A DNA stretch of 38,222 nucleotides from Candidatus Anammoximicrobium sp. (GCA_012515235.1 JAAYYU010000240.1:1-38222); one strand, 5' to 3'. Numbered from the stretch's first letter, positions 26,099 to 34,568 are shown. The notes: a model not told the origin generated them from the letters alone. Numbers and translations: made by a program.

Positions 26099-27397
26099 AT
26101 GAAAACGATACTGAGCCTGCTCATCCTCGCCGCGGTGGCGGGAATCGTCTCTTTCTCGCTGTGGCCCGGCGGCTTGCGCGAACCTCCGGAATTCCGGACG
26201 CTGCCGGTCGCGCGCGGCGACTTGCTGATCGCGGTGAGCGCTACCGGCACCGTCGAACCGCTCGAGACCGTCGACGTCGGCGCCCAGATCGTGGGCAGCA
26301 TCAGAAGCTTCGGCCCCGACGCCAACCGGCCGGGGAAGACCGTCGATTACCGCTCGGAGGTGAAGGCGGGTGACGTCTTGGCCCAACTGGACGACCTGCC
26401 GCACCGTGCCGAACTGGACAGAACGCAAGCCTTGTTGAAGCTGGCCGAAGCGGAAGTCAAACGCGCCACCGTACGCCGCGACCAGGCGGAGCGGGACGTG
26501 CGCCGCGCCGAGCAGTTGCGGGACACCATATCGGTCGGCGAGGAGGAGGGAATCCAGGCCGAGTTCGAAATCGCCAAGGCCGACTTGGCGATGGCGGAAG
26601 CCAGGCGGGAGCAAGCCAGGGTTGCCGCGCGGCAGGCGGATATCAATCTGGGCTATACCACCATCAAGGCCCCGGTCGACGGCGTCGTCATCGACCGCCG
26701 CGTGAATGTCGGCCAGACCGTGGTGGCCGGGTTGAATGCGCCCAGCCTGTTCCTGCTGGCCAAGGACCTGCGGCAGATGCTGGTCTGGGCGGCGGTGAAC
26801 GAGGCCGACATCGGCGATATTCATATCGGGCAAAAAGTCACCTTCCAAGTGGACGCCTACCGGGAGCGGACGTTTACGGGCAAGGTCTCCCAGATCCGCC
26901 TGAACGCCAGTCTGATGCAGAACGTCGTGACCTACGGCGTGGTGATCGACGTGGAGAATACGGATGGCGTGCTGCTGCCCTACATGACCGCCAAACTGCA
27001 GTTCGAGGTCGCCCGCCGCTCCGGCGTCCTGCTGGTTCCCAACCAGGCCCTCCGCTGGCAACCGACGTGGGAGCAAGTTTCGCCGACGTCCCGCGCCGGC
27101 CTGACACAGCCTACGGCGGACAAGACGCGGAAACAGGAAGAAGATGACACCAGCCTGGAGGACGACTCGGAACCGCGCGTCGAAGCCGAAGGGCCGACGG
27201 TCTGGGTGATCGCGAAGGACGGTTTGGTGCGCCCCGTGACGCTTCAGACCGGCCTCACGGACGGCATCATGACCGAAGTCACCGGCGGGGACCTCGCGGA
27301 GAACGCCGCCGTGGTCGTCAATGCTCCGCGGAAGGCCAAGCCGGATTTCGTGTCCAGCTTTATCGACCAAATCACCAATCCCAAGAAGAAGAATTAA
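26099..27397 (+). CDS. MacA-like periplasmic adaptor (membrane fusion protein)
   Basis: This 432-residue HlyD/MacA-family adaptor has one N-terminal membrane anchor (about residues 4-23, ILSLLILAAVAGIVSFSLW), a biotinyl-lipoyl half-motif (VSATGTVEPLETVDVGAQIVG), a coiled-coil hairpin (about 100-180, rich in Ala, Glu and Arg), a second lipoyl half (YTTIKAPVDGVVIDRRVNVGQTV) and beta-barrel segments. It should link MacB in the inner membrane to an outer-membrane channel. The ATG at 26099 follows AGGTGA (26088-26093) at 5 bases; a GTG three codons earlier overlaps that Shine-Dalgarno and is less likely. An acidic insertion (KQEEDDTSLEDDSEPRVEAEG, near 345-365) interrupts the barrel region; its role is unknown. 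The gene stands 21 bases after the ABC exporter and 48 before macB. Confidence 0.92.
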   Translation: MKTILSLLILAAVAGIVSFSLWPGGLREPPEFRTLPVARGDLLIAVSATGTVEPLETVDVGAQIVGSIRSFGPDANRPGKTVDYRSEVKAGDVLAQLDDLPHRAELDRTQALLKLAEAEVKRATVRRDQAERDVRRAEQLRDTISVGEEEGIQAEFEIAKADLAMAEARREQARVAARQADINLGYTTIKAPVDGVVIDRRVNVGQTVVAGLNAPSLFLLAKDLRQMLVWAAVNEADIGDIHIGQKVTFQVDAYRERTFTGKVSQIRLNASLMQNVVTYGVVIDVENTDGVLLPYMTAKLQFEVARRSGVLLVPNQALRWQPTWEQVSPTSRAGLTQPTADKTRKQEEDDTSLEDDSEPRVEAEGPTVWVIAKDGLVRPVTLQTGLTDGIMTEVTGGDLAENAAVVVNAPRKAKPDFVSSFIDQITNPKKKN

Positions 27398-27445
27398 CCG
27401 GCGCAGGGCGCGCATATCCCGCCGACCAGCCCGTGGTGATCCTCC

Positions 27446-29533
27446 ATGCCGTTGATCGAACTGCAACACATCGACAAGACCTATCACATCGGCGACGTGG
27501 ACTTGCCCGTCCTGAAAGACGTCTCGCTGTCGATCGAGCCGGGCGAGTTCGTGGCCCTGATGGGGGCTTCCGGTTCCGGCAAAACGACGCTGATGAATCT
27601 GCTGGGCTGCCTCGACCGGCCCACGGCGGGCTCGTACCGCTTTGACGAACTCGAAGTGACTAGGCTCTCCCGCACGCAACTGGCGCAGCTCCGCAGCAGC
27701 CGCATCGGCTTTGTGTTTCAGAGCTTTAATCTCCTCCCGCGGGCCACGGCGCTGGACAACGTGCGCATGCCCGCGGCTTACGCGGCGGACAGCCGGCCGC
27801 TGCGCCGCGTCTCGCAGCGCAGCCGGGAACTGCTGGCGATGGTGGGGCTCGAGTCGCGGTTGGACCACACCCCGTCCCGCTTGTCCGGCGGCGAACAGCA
27901 GCGAGTGGCCATCTCGCGGGCACTGATCAACCAGCCGCGGATGCTCTTGGCCGACGAACCGACCGGGAACCTCGACTCCCGGACCGGCAAGGAGATCCTG
28001 GAGCTGTTCCGCCGCTTGAACACCGAGCAGGGGATCACCATCCTGCTGGTGACCCACGATGCCGAGGTGGCCCGCTGCGCGGACCGCGTGATTCGCCTGG
28101 TCGACGGCCGGATCGTGGAAGACGTCCGCACCGGCCAGGCGGTCCAGGCAGGCTCGGCTGCGGCCGCGGACAGCCGGACTGCGGCCCGCCCCTTGCGGCG
28201 CGCCCGCAACGATCTCCGCGTGGCCGCCGGCGCCGTGCGCATCGCCCTGCAGGCATTGCGGCGGAACGTCATGCGGACGCTGCTCACGATGCTGGGGGTG
28301 ATCATCGGCGTGGCCGCCGTGATTACGATGATGGAAATGAGCCAAGGCGCTTCCGAGGCCATCCAGGTGACCGTCACCAACATGGGCGCCAACACCTTGG
28401 TCGTCAGCCCCGGAAGTCCGCGCGGAACGGCAGGATTCGGCGATCGGGTCAATCGGCTCACGCCCGAGGATGCGGTCGCCATCGAACGCGAGTGCCCGGC
28501 GGTCATCAGCACGGCGCCGGTCGTCACCGCGCGCGGACAAATCGTTTACGGCAACCGCAGCTGGAACCCCATCTACATGACCGGCAGCACAGCGGCCTTT
28601 TTGAAAATCCGGAACTGGGCTCAACTGGATCTGGGCCGGCCGTTTACCGACCGCGAAGTGCTCAGCGGCAGCAAAGTCTGCTTGCTCGGCAAGACGGTCG
28701 TGCGGGAGCTGTTCGGCGACCGCAATCCTGTCGGCAAGGAGATCCGCGTCAAAAACGTTCCCTTTACGGTAATCGGCGTCCTGAGCGAGAAGGGCGCGAA
28801 CCTGTTGGGAACCGATCAGGACGACATCCTGCTGGCACCTTGGACGACGGTGCAGTATCGGTTGAGCGGGACGGCCGGGACTCCGGCCACCGTGCGTCTG
28901 AGGGGCCTGGAACGTTCCTTGCCGGGACCGACGCTGGCCGAACGGCTGCCCGGCATCAGGCCGTGGACCCGTAGCGAGAGCATTCAACAGATTATGGTCA
29001 AGGCGAGTTCTCCGGAAGCCCTGGCCGCGGCCAGTTCCCAAATCACGCGGTTGCTCCAGGATCGGCATCGCTTGGAGGATGACGAAGCCGATTTCCGGAT
29101 TTACGACATGGCCGAGGTCTCCCACGCGCTGGAGCGGACGATCCAGATGCTCTCCGGGCTGGGCGTATCCATTGCCGCCGTCTCGCTGATCGTCGGCGGC
29201 GTCGGGATCATGAATATCATGCTCGTGTCCGTGACCGAACGGACGCGGGAAATCGGCCTGCGGATGGCGGTCGGCGCCGACGCCCGGGACATTCTGCGGC
29301 AGTTCCTGGTCGAGGCCGTGGTGCTCTGCCTGATGGGCGGCTTCATCGGCATCGCCGTGGGACGCGGCGGTTCGATCCTCGTGGGCGCCATGATGGGCTG
29401 GCCCTCCCAGACGTCCCCCGGCGCCGCGGCCGTGGCCGTCCTCGTCTCCGTGACCGTCGGCATCACCTTCGGTTACTACCCCGCCTGGAAAGCCTCGCGG
29501 CTGAATCCGATCGATGCGCTGCGGTATGAATGA
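27446..29533 (+). CDS. MacB-like ABC transporter (ATPase-permease fusion)
   Basis: This 695-residue protein has the MacB layout. An N-terminal ATPase carries GASGSGKTT (40-48), Q-loop FVFQSFNLLP, LSGGEQQRVAISRAL and Walker B LLADEPTGNLD. A variable linker follows, then membrane helix 1 (TLLTMLGVIIGVAAVITMM), a periplasmic MacB_PCD domain, and three C-terminal FtsX helices ending NPIDALRYE. MacB works as a mechanotransmitter with MacA and a TolC-type channel to expel substrates from the periplasm, which would suit a product already flipped by the SyrD-type exporter. The length is slightly above E. coli MacB (648). It is the last gene of the strongly linked biosynthetic operon; the following glycosyltransferase starts 57 bases later. 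Confidence 0.94.
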   Translation: MPLIELQHIDKTYHIGDVDLPVLKDVSLSIEPGEFVALMGASGSGKTTLMNLLGCLDRPTAGSYRFDELEVTRLSRTQLAQLRSSRIGFVFQSFNLLPRATALDNVRMPAAYAADSRPLRRVSQRSRELLAMVGLESRLDHTPSRLSGGEQQRVAISRALINQPRMLLADEPTGNLDSRTGKEILELFRRLNTEQGITILLVTHDAEVARCADRVIRLVDGRIVEDVRTGQAVQAGSAAAADSRTAARPLRRARNDLRVAAGAVRIALQALRRNVMRTLLTMLGVIIGVAAVITMMEMSQGASEAIQVTVTNMGANTLVVSPGSPRGTAGFGDRVNRLTPEDAVAIERECPAVISTAPVVTARGQIVYGNRSWNPIYMTGSTAAFLKIRNWAQLDLGRPFTDREVLSGSKVCLLGKTVVRELFGDRNPVGKEIRVKNVPFTVIGVLSEKGANLLGTDQDDILLAPWTTVQYRLSGTAGTPATVRLRGLERSLPGPTLAERLPGIRPWTRSESIQQIMVKASSPEALAAASSQITRLLQDRHRLEDDEADFRIYDMAEVSHALERTIQMLSGLGVSIAAVSLIVGGVGIMNIMLVSVTERTREIGLRMAVGADARDILRQFLVEAVVLCLMGGFIGIAVGRGGSILVGAMMGWPSQTSPGAAAVAVLVSVTVGITFGYYPAWKASRLNPIDALRYE

Positions 29534-29590
29534 GGCCCGATACCCACTGACCTTGAACAAGACGGGCATTCGCCCGACAGAGGTTCACAA

Positions 29591-30478
29591 GTGCTCGATA
29601 TGCCAATACAATCCCTGTGGATCGGCTCGCGACTGTCCGTGATGGAGCAGTTGACGATCCGGTCGTTCTTGGATCACGGTCACGTTTTCCACCTCTACAC
29701 CTACGAAGACGTGCAAGACGTCCCGGCCGGAACCGTCGTCAAGCCAGGCATCGAGATCTTGCCCGAACAAGAGATCTTCTGCTATCAGAGCGGCTACGGA
29801 AAGGGGAGCTTCTCCGCTTTTTCCAACTGCTTTCGGTACAAACTGCTGTTGGAGCGAGGCGGTTGGTGGGCGGATTTGGATGCCGTTTGCCTGAGACCGC
29901 TCGATTTCTCCAACGATTACGTTCTGGGGTACGAGCGGGAACCACTGGGCGAATGGCACGTGGCCGCGGGGTTGATCAAGGCACCCGCGGGCAGTCCGAT
30001 CATCGAGTTCTGTTGGGAACATGCGCGGACGGCAGATCGCGCCCAACTCTATTGGGGCAAAATCGGCCCTCGTCTCGTTGCGGAAGCGCTTGCCGAAGTG
30101 AACATCCCCGTGCGGATCCTCGATCCGCACGCCTTCTATCCCATCGATCACTGGCAGACCTGGCGTCTGGTGCGCGCGCGACAGGTCCCAAGAAACGCTT
30201 ACAGCATTCATCTCTGGAATTCAAAATGGCGCCGCGAAGGCCTGTGTCCCGACGCGGTCTACGATCCGCGCTGCATCTACGAACAGCTCAAACGGAAACA
30301 TGGTGTCGTGTCGCCAGCGGATGCTGCCTGCGCCGGTCCGGACTGGCGGAAGATCGCCCGCAGTTGGCGGCGGCGAATGATGTACGCCGTGGCCCGCGGC
30401 ACGCTGACCTGTGGCGGACTCGTACGAAAGAGGATACCTGAGCGCCGAGGAGGAGGCCGATGCTCCCGAATTTCCTGA
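29591..30478 (+). CDS. GT32-like sugar transferase with DXD motif
   Basis: This 295-residue protein resembles the family of glycosyltransferases containing a DXD sugar-binding motif (GT32, capsular polysaccharide/mannosyltransferase type). It has IQSLWIGSRLSVMEQL at the start, an early HLYTYEDV strand, the core FRYKLLLERGGWWADLDAVCLRPLD with the metal-binding DLD, and a late His-containing IHLWNSKWRREG. No membrane helix or signal is seen, so it is cytoplasmic. GTG 29591 has AGAGG at 29579-29583 with 7-base spacing; ATG 29600 is the alternative and fits homology equally well. The 3' end overlaps a sulfotransferase stub. It may glycosylate the lipo-amino acid or act on surface sugars; the sequence does not distinguish these. 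Confidence 0.8.
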   Translation: MLDMPIQSLWIGSRLSVMEQLTIRSFLDHGHVFHLYTYEDVQDVPAGTVVKPGIEILPEQEIFCYQSGYGKGSFSAFSNCFRYKLLLERGGWWADLDAVCLRPLDFSNDYVLGYEREPLGEWHVAAGLIKAPAGSPIIEFCWEHARTADRAQLYWGKIGPRLVAEALAEVNIPVRILDPHAFYPIDHWQTWRLVRARQVPRNAYSIHLWNSKWRREGLCPDAVYDPRCIYEQLKRKHGVVSPADAACAGPDWRKIARSWRRRMMYAVARGTLTCGGLVRKRIPERRGGGRCSRIS

Positions 30479-30573
30479 TCATCGGCGCTCCCAGTCTCTT
30501 TCAAACGGGCGCCGCTCAGCATGACGATCAAAGCGGGGACGAGGCTGCCATTCAGCTAGGATCGGTGAACTAG
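30460..30573 (+). pseudogene. 5' stub of a sulfotransferase gene
   Basis: ATG 30460 has a strong AGGAGG (30451-30456) and reads MLPNFLIIGAP, nearly the same opening as the sulfotransferase encoded on the minus strand at 34546 (VLPNFIVIGAP). The PAPS-loop residues that should follow (KCGTT) are missing; unrelated sequence runs to TAG at 30571-30573. The start overlaps the glycosyltransferase end by 19 bases, an ordinary operon junction, so a real sulfotransferase gene once stood here and lost all but its first 11 codons. Confidence 0.6.
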
Positions 30574-30579
30574 ACTATC

Positions 30580-31533
30580 ATGCAACTGCCTGCCAAGACG
30601 TTAGTGTACATCGCCTCGACGAATCGGTCGGGATCGACACTCTTGGGGAGCCTTCTGGGGATCCATTCCGGGCTGTCAATGGTTGGTGAATTCCATCATC
30701 TGCACAGCTACCTCAACCAGGGAGCTTATGGCCGCATCTACGACTATCGCTGTTCCTGCCGCGAGAAAGTGTCCGATTGCCCATTCTGGCGGGCGGTCCT
30801 TGACGCTGCGGGACTGACAGACCGGACAGCCCTGACCAGGGTCCGATCGGGCACTTCCAGCGTTCGGCGCAACCTGGCTTACCCATGGTACTGCGTGGCT
30901 GGTGAAGCTCGGATCGCCAAGGACCTGCGGCGCGAACTCGCCCGGAGCGTCAACGCTCGCCAGGCAGCGGACACGTGCTACCGAATTCTCGACAAGGCTT
31001 GCGAAACTTCGGGACGCCAGGTTGTCGTGGACACCTCCAAGCGGGTGGAGCAAGCTTTGGCGCTCATCCACTTCAAACCAAGCGATTGGGCGATTCGAAT
31101 CGTTCATCTGCTGCGCGATCCGCGAGGCAACGCCGATAGTCTCGTTCGAAGGGCCCGCGAGAACGGCGCCAAAGGCAGCTTCAGCGGCGCCTGCTTGTAT
31201 TGGGTGCGGGAGAACCGGCGGTTCCTCGTCCTCGGGCGCCAATTGGGCGCCGAGGAGTATTTCCTATTGCGTTACGAGGATCTCTGCTCGAAACCTGAGC
31301 AGCATCTCCGAGCCATCTGCAGCTTCATTGGGATCGCCTACGAACCGCGGATGCTGGAGGGGAATCCCGTTGTGATGCATGATATTGGCGGAAGCCCTCG
31401 TAAACTGGACTATGACCAGGGGATTCAGATTCGCCTCGATGAGCGTTGGCAAGGTTCGATGACGCCTTGCCGAAAGTTGGCCTATGCTGTCATTGCCCGG
31501 CGGCTTGCACGCCGGTTTGGATATCAGTACTGA
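30580..31533 (+). CDS. PAPS-dependent sulfotransferase
   Basis: This 317-residue protein fits the sulfotransferase family that transfers sulfate from PAPS to hydroxyl or amino groups. The 5'-phosphosulfate loop is STNRSGSTLLGSLL (about 13-26). The 3'-phosphate site is IVHLLRDPRGNADSLVRR (about 173-190). A C-terminal basic segment follows RYEDLCSKPEQHL. Cys-rich CSCREKVSDCPFW (about 59-71) is a feature of one bacterial subgroup. No good Shine-Dalgarno is seen before ATG 30580; the ATG lies 6 bases after the stub's stop codon, so it may depend on coupling. Its stop codon (TGA 31531-31533) lies within the left end of the MITE-like insertion; without the insert the frame would read GYQ-stop, one codon shorter, so the enzyme is essentially unchanged. 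Confidence 0.85.
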   Translation: MQLPAKTLVYIASTNRSGSTLLGSLLGIHSGLSMVGEFHHLHSYLNQGAYGRIYDYRCSCREKVSDCPFWRAVLDAAGLTDRTALTRVRSGTSSVRRNLAYPWYCVAGEARIAKDLRRELARSVNARQAADTCYRILDKACETSGRQVVVDTSKRVEQALALIHFKPSDWAIRIVHLLRDPRGNADSLVRRARENGAKGSFSGACLYWVRENRRFLVLGRQLGAEEYFLLRYEDLCSKPEQHLRAICSFIGIAYEPRMLEGNPVVMHDIGGSPRKLDYDQGIQIRLDERWQGSMTPCRKLAYAVIARRLARRFGYQY

Positions 31534-31689
31534 AGTTTTGCAAATTTGAGATCCGTAGCCGCTACGTGGCACGCTCAAATAAACAACATGAGGTATTTTG
31601 TGGCGGTTTTTTGGTAAGAATTTGACTCGTATAGGTGGTTTGACAGCTGCCGTTCGTAACCACGATTCTGCAATTTGCAAAACTTCAGT
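31529..31689. mobile_element. 161-bp MITE-like element with 18-bp terminal inverted repeats and CAGT target duplication
   Basis: Perfect 18-bp inverted termini (ACTGAAGTTTTGCAAATT at 31529-31546, its complement at 31672-31689) bound an AT-rich 161-bp segment without a transposase. CAGT is present directly on both sides (31525-31528 and 31690-31693). Removing the element and one CAGT restores a TAG stop for the sulfotransferase in frame, which supports a true insertion. I cannot name the parental IS family. Confidence 0.8.
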
Positions 31690-31785
31690 CAGTAGCCAGA
31701 TAGCCAGCGATTCTATGCACGTCATGACGGCCCGACCAAGGGCCCGTGTTCATGTTGAAGCACGCGGGGAATCGGAGTAAATGAA

Positions 31786-32604
31786 ATGTCACAACGTACT
31801 GTGATCCGCGTCCTTTGGACGGGTGGATTTGATTCCAGCAATCGAATGGTCCAGCTCTCACGGCGGCAGGTGTGCATTCAGCCGTACTACCTGTCGGGCA
31901 ACCGGCGATCTAAACAACGGGAGCTAAACAGCATCGCAGCAGTTGCCCGAGACATCCAGGAGCACCCCGACACCGTGTGTACGATCTTGCCCCTTATAAC
32001 AGTGCGTTTGGAGGACATTGGTCCTGACAGGGAGATCACCGCCGCCCATCGGAGGCTGCGGAGAGCCACGGAAATCGGCTCGCAGTACGACTGCCTGGCC
32101 CGTTTCGCCAAAACGGTCGCGGGGCTCGAACTTTGCCTGGAGAAAGCGGAAAGCAGCAAGGCTCTGAATTGCATTTTGAAATACGGCGCCCTGAAACTCG
32201 AACACGAGGTCCTGAATGATCCGTACTGCGTGATCGACAAGGATCGCTCGAGCCAAGACTTGATTCGCGTGTTTGGCGCGTTCCGCTTCCCGGTGATCGA
32301 CAAGACGAAACTCGAGTTGGTCGAAGGCTTCCGGCAACTGGGATTCGAGCAGACGATGCACAAGACTTGGTTCTGCTTCACACCGGTCAACGGCGAACCT
32401 TGTGGGGCGTGCAATCCGTGCAGGTCGGCGATCGAGGAGGGCATGAGATTCAGATTCACGGACGCGGCACTCAAGCGTTACGGCAATTGGACGCGGACAT
32501 GGCTTGCAAACAAGACGGTACGAGGCCTGCTCTCCAGGTTGCAGCTTCTCGAGGTGGCAGACTTCCTCTGGAAGCAGTGGGCGAGGCGGAGGAGGCCGTC
32601 ATAG
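31786..32604 (+). CDS. PP-loop ATPase, QueC-like
   Basis: This 272-residue protein has an N-terminal PP-loop, VLWTGGFDSSNRM (about 9-21), the adenylating motif of the adenine nucleotide alpha-hydrolase superfamily. Its C-terminal cysteine cluster, WFCFTPVNGEPCGACNPC (about 196-213), matches the zinc site of QueC (7-cyano-7-deazaguanine synthase). The middle is divergent from true QueC, and no queC/D/E/F neighbours exist, so housekeeping queuosine synthesis is unlikely. It may adenylate a carboxylate to make an amide or nitrile in a polysaccharide or natural-product pathway. ATG 31786 follows GGAG at 31774-31777 at 8 bases. It lies about 90 bases after the MITE-like element. The convergent ATP-grasp gene ends 95 bases downstream. 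Confidence 0.75.
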   Translation: MSQRTVIRVLWTGGFDSSNRMVQLSRRQVCIQPYYLSGNRRSKQRELNSIAAVARDIQEHPDTVCTILPLITVRLEDIGPDREITAAHRRLRRATEIGSQYDCLARFAKTVAGLELCLEKAESSKALNCILKYGALKLEHEVLNDPYCVIDKDRSSQDLIRVFGAFRFPVIDKTKLELVEGFRQLGFEQTMHKTWFCFTPVNGEPCGACNPCRSAIEEGMRFRFTDAALKRYGNWTRTWLANKTVRGLLSRLQLLEVADFLWKQWARRRRPS

Positions 32605-32699
32605 AGCGTTCGTTCATTTCTTCCTGCCCACGTGCCGATGGTTGCGCTGCCCATGGCCGTAGCGTTCTGGAATAGGGCTGCTCTGCAGGCGGCCTGCGA

Positions 32700-33692
32700 T
32701 CAGCCTCGCGGCCGGGTTTGCTTCGTCAAGAACAAATACTCGTTCTTGCACAGGGTGAGGATGGTCGTATTTCGAGGCGTCTCGTTGATTCCGCGGCTTT
32801 TAATTTGCGGATATCTTTCGAGAAAATCGGCCAGGATAAAATCCTCCGGGTAGACCCCGGTCTTGTCTTTTTTTTCGCCGCTGGGCAGTTCGTAGTAGTA
32901 GCGGCATTTGCGAGGGCCTGGGCCGAAGCAGTAGGAGAATTCGAGCACGACCCAGCGTCCCTCGCCGTCGCGCACGAAGTCGTAGGCCATCGACTCAAAG
33001 CCGTTCTCAACGGAGATCCGGTGGGCCAGCCGGACGCACTCGAGGTCGAGATCGTCCAGGTACTCTTTCAAGCCGGAGCCGGAGGCGCGAAAATCGCCCG
33101 GGCGATTGTTGCGGCGAAATCCCATCACCCGGTTGCCGATGACGACCATCCGCAGGTCGCCGTCGTTGTTCGGGCAGAACTCCTGGAGAATGCCGGGCAG
33201 CAGGACTTCCTCGCGGCTGCGGGCCAGACGCACGCGGCTGGCAGACGCGCCGAAAGTCTTCTTCGCCACCAGGGGGAACCGCAGCCCCGTCTCATCGAGG
33301 AACCGATCGACGTCGTCGCGCGACGCGACGAACGCCGTCCGCGGCGCCGGGTACTGCTTCGACTGGAGCAGTTCCATCTGCCTCCGCTTGTCGTCGTAGA
33401 AGGAATACGTGTGAAACCGCGGGTAGATCCGGCCGCCACAGTAGTCGTCCAGCGCTGCATAGACGGGACGCATCCGGCGCAGGTCACGAGGGTGATGGCC
33501 AAAGCGGCCGATCAGGCCGTCGCTCGCCGTCATCGGCAGATCGCGGTAGTCGCGTCGGAGGAGATCAACCGTGCGGAAAGGAATCCCCGCCTGCGCCGCC
33601 TGCTCCGCGAAACGCCGGCACCAACGATCCAGACGGTAGATTTTGTCCTTGTGGATGTACAGCAAAGCGGGCGTCTCCTGGTAAGCACTCAC
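32700..33692 (-). CDS. ATP-grasp (RimK-like) ligase
   Basis: This 330-residue protein has an ATP-grasp fold: FPLVAKKTFGASASRVRLA (the ATP-binding Lys and glycine-rich loop, about 139-157), DLRMVVIGNRVMGFRRNNRPGDFRA (substrate/ATP region) and WVVLEFSYCFGP (metal-binding Glu strand). Such enzymes join a carboxylate to an amine or similar nucleophile through an acyl phosphate. The translation start is taken as GTG at 33692, which overlaps the upstream sulfotransferase stop (GTGA, 33689-33692) and indicates translational coupling; a longer frame up to ATG 33728 would run through that gene. It is the last gene of the minus-strand set glycosyltransferase, sulfotransferase, ATP-grasp. The substrate is unknown. 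The N-terminal domain (LLYIHKDKIYRLDRW) is of the type seen in ATP-grasp proteins of surface-sugar clusters. Confidence 0.8.
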   Translation of the reverse strand: MSAYQETPALLYIHKDKIYRLDRWCRRFAEQAAQAGIPFRTVDLLRRDYRDLPMTASDGLIGRFGHHPRDLRRMRPVYAALDDYCGGRIYPRFHTYSFYDDKRRQMELLQSKQYPAPRTAFVASRDDVDRFLDETGLRFPLVAKKTFGASASRVRLARSREEVLLPGILQEFCPNNDGDLRMVVIGNRVMGFRRNNRPGDFRASGSGLKEYLDDLDLECVRLAHRISVENGFESMAYDFVRDGEGRWVVLEFSYCFGPGPRKCRYYYELPSGEKKDKTGVYPEDFILADFLERYPQIKSRGINETPRNTTILTLCKNEYLFLTKQTRPRG

Positions 33693-34546
33693 TGGCACAG
33701 GTCCCAGAAATCGGGCGGCTTGCCACAATAAGAAAGGAACGCCTTGGTGTCATCGCGCAGCTTGTCAACGACGCGATCACGGAGGTCCGCCTCCCAGGAA
33801 GGACGGGACAGCGGTTTCTCGACTGCCGCTGGGACAACCGACGTCAGAAAACGCCGCACGGCTCTGGCGGGGTTCGAGTTAGGGAGGCATCGGAGGAGCA
33901 CACCCAAAGGAGTCGGGACGCTCTTCCTGGAACTGACGTTCAGTCGCTTCTCCGCATCCGGTATTTCGATCCCGGGATCACCGCCGAGAAACCGAAAGCA
34001 GCCGGACAAGATGATCTGGGGCTGTGCCTCAAGGTCTTCCAAAAACACAACGTGGATCTGGCGATCCGGAAATTTTTCCCGGTACACGCTTAACCTTGCC
34101 CAGTAACAGCTCGTGTCGACGAAGGCTGGGTTGGCACGCACCGAACGGCAAAAATCCCGAAAGATGCGCACTTTTCCGCCTTGGCGCGAGCCAAACGCAC
34201 CGTACGACGCGTAGTCCATCCAGATCGATTCGATCCGCCGTATGGGATGCCGCACGCAATAGATCAGCCGGGCATCGGGGAGATGTTGTGCAATTCGCGA
34301 TGAGGCCACGACGTCCGACAGGGAACCCGTGTACCCCGTGGTCCCTTCTCCCCTCAGTTTTTTGTCACGCCCGGGTTCAAAAAGCGATTCATACCAGGCG
34401 AGGCCCCTTTGGTAGATTTCCTCGCGCGAAAAGAACGCCGGCTCCTTGGGGGTACACATGAACACGTCTGGGTGCTGGGCAAGCAGGTGGCACAGCGTCG
34501 TCGTGCCGCACTTCGGCGCCCCAATTACGATGAAGTTCGGTAGCAC
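33689..34546 (-). CDS. PAPS-dependent sulfotransferase
   Basis: This 285-residue protein is a sulfotransferase of the bacterial heparan-sulfotransferase-like type. The PAPS loop is FIVIGAPKCGTTTLCHLL (about 5-22), KEPAFF follows at about 35-40, and the 3'-phosphate motif is LIYCVRHPIRRIESIW (about 94-109). The start is GTG 34546, preceded by AAGGAG (34554-34559 on the complementary strand) at 7-base spacing. A longer frame from 34642 adds an Arg/Lys-rich stretch that merely reads through the end of the glycosyltransferase gene. It stands 22 bases after that gene and overlaps the ATP-grasp gene by 4 bases, so the three form an operon. Its opening is nearly identical in type to the broken sulfotransferase stub at 30460. 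Confidence 0.88.
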   Translation of the reverse strand: MLPNFIVIGAPKCGTTTLCHLLAQHPDVFMCTPKEPAFFSREEIYQRGLAWYESLFEPGRDKKLRGEGTTGYTGSLSDVVASSRIAQHLPDARLIYCVRHPIRRIESIWMDYASYGAFGSRQGGKVRIFRDFCRSVRANPAFVDTSCYWARLSVYREKFPDRQIHVVFLEDLEAQPQIILSGCFRFLGGDPGIEIPDAEKRLNVSSRKSVPTPLGVLLRCLPNSNPARAVRRFLTSVVPAAVEKPLSRPSWEADLRDRVVDKLRDDTKAFLSYCGKPPDFWDLCQ

Positions 34547-34568
34547 TCGCCTGCTCCTTGGTCGCGCT

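Noticed and set aside
26045..29569. 1174-codon open frame on the minus strand across macA and macB
   Set aside because: It spans two genuine genes in antisense and has the same mirror composition (rich in His, Asp, Gln, Arg) without domains.
31598..31780. 60-codon frame starting inside the MITE-like element
   Set aside because: It starts within the inverted-repeat element and has no recognisable protein; the MITE interior is better seen as noncoding.
32718..33731. 337-codon plus-strand frame over the ATP-grasp gene
   Set aside because: The minus strand shows a clear ATP-grasp fold and a coupled GTG start; the plus-strand product has no recognisable domain.
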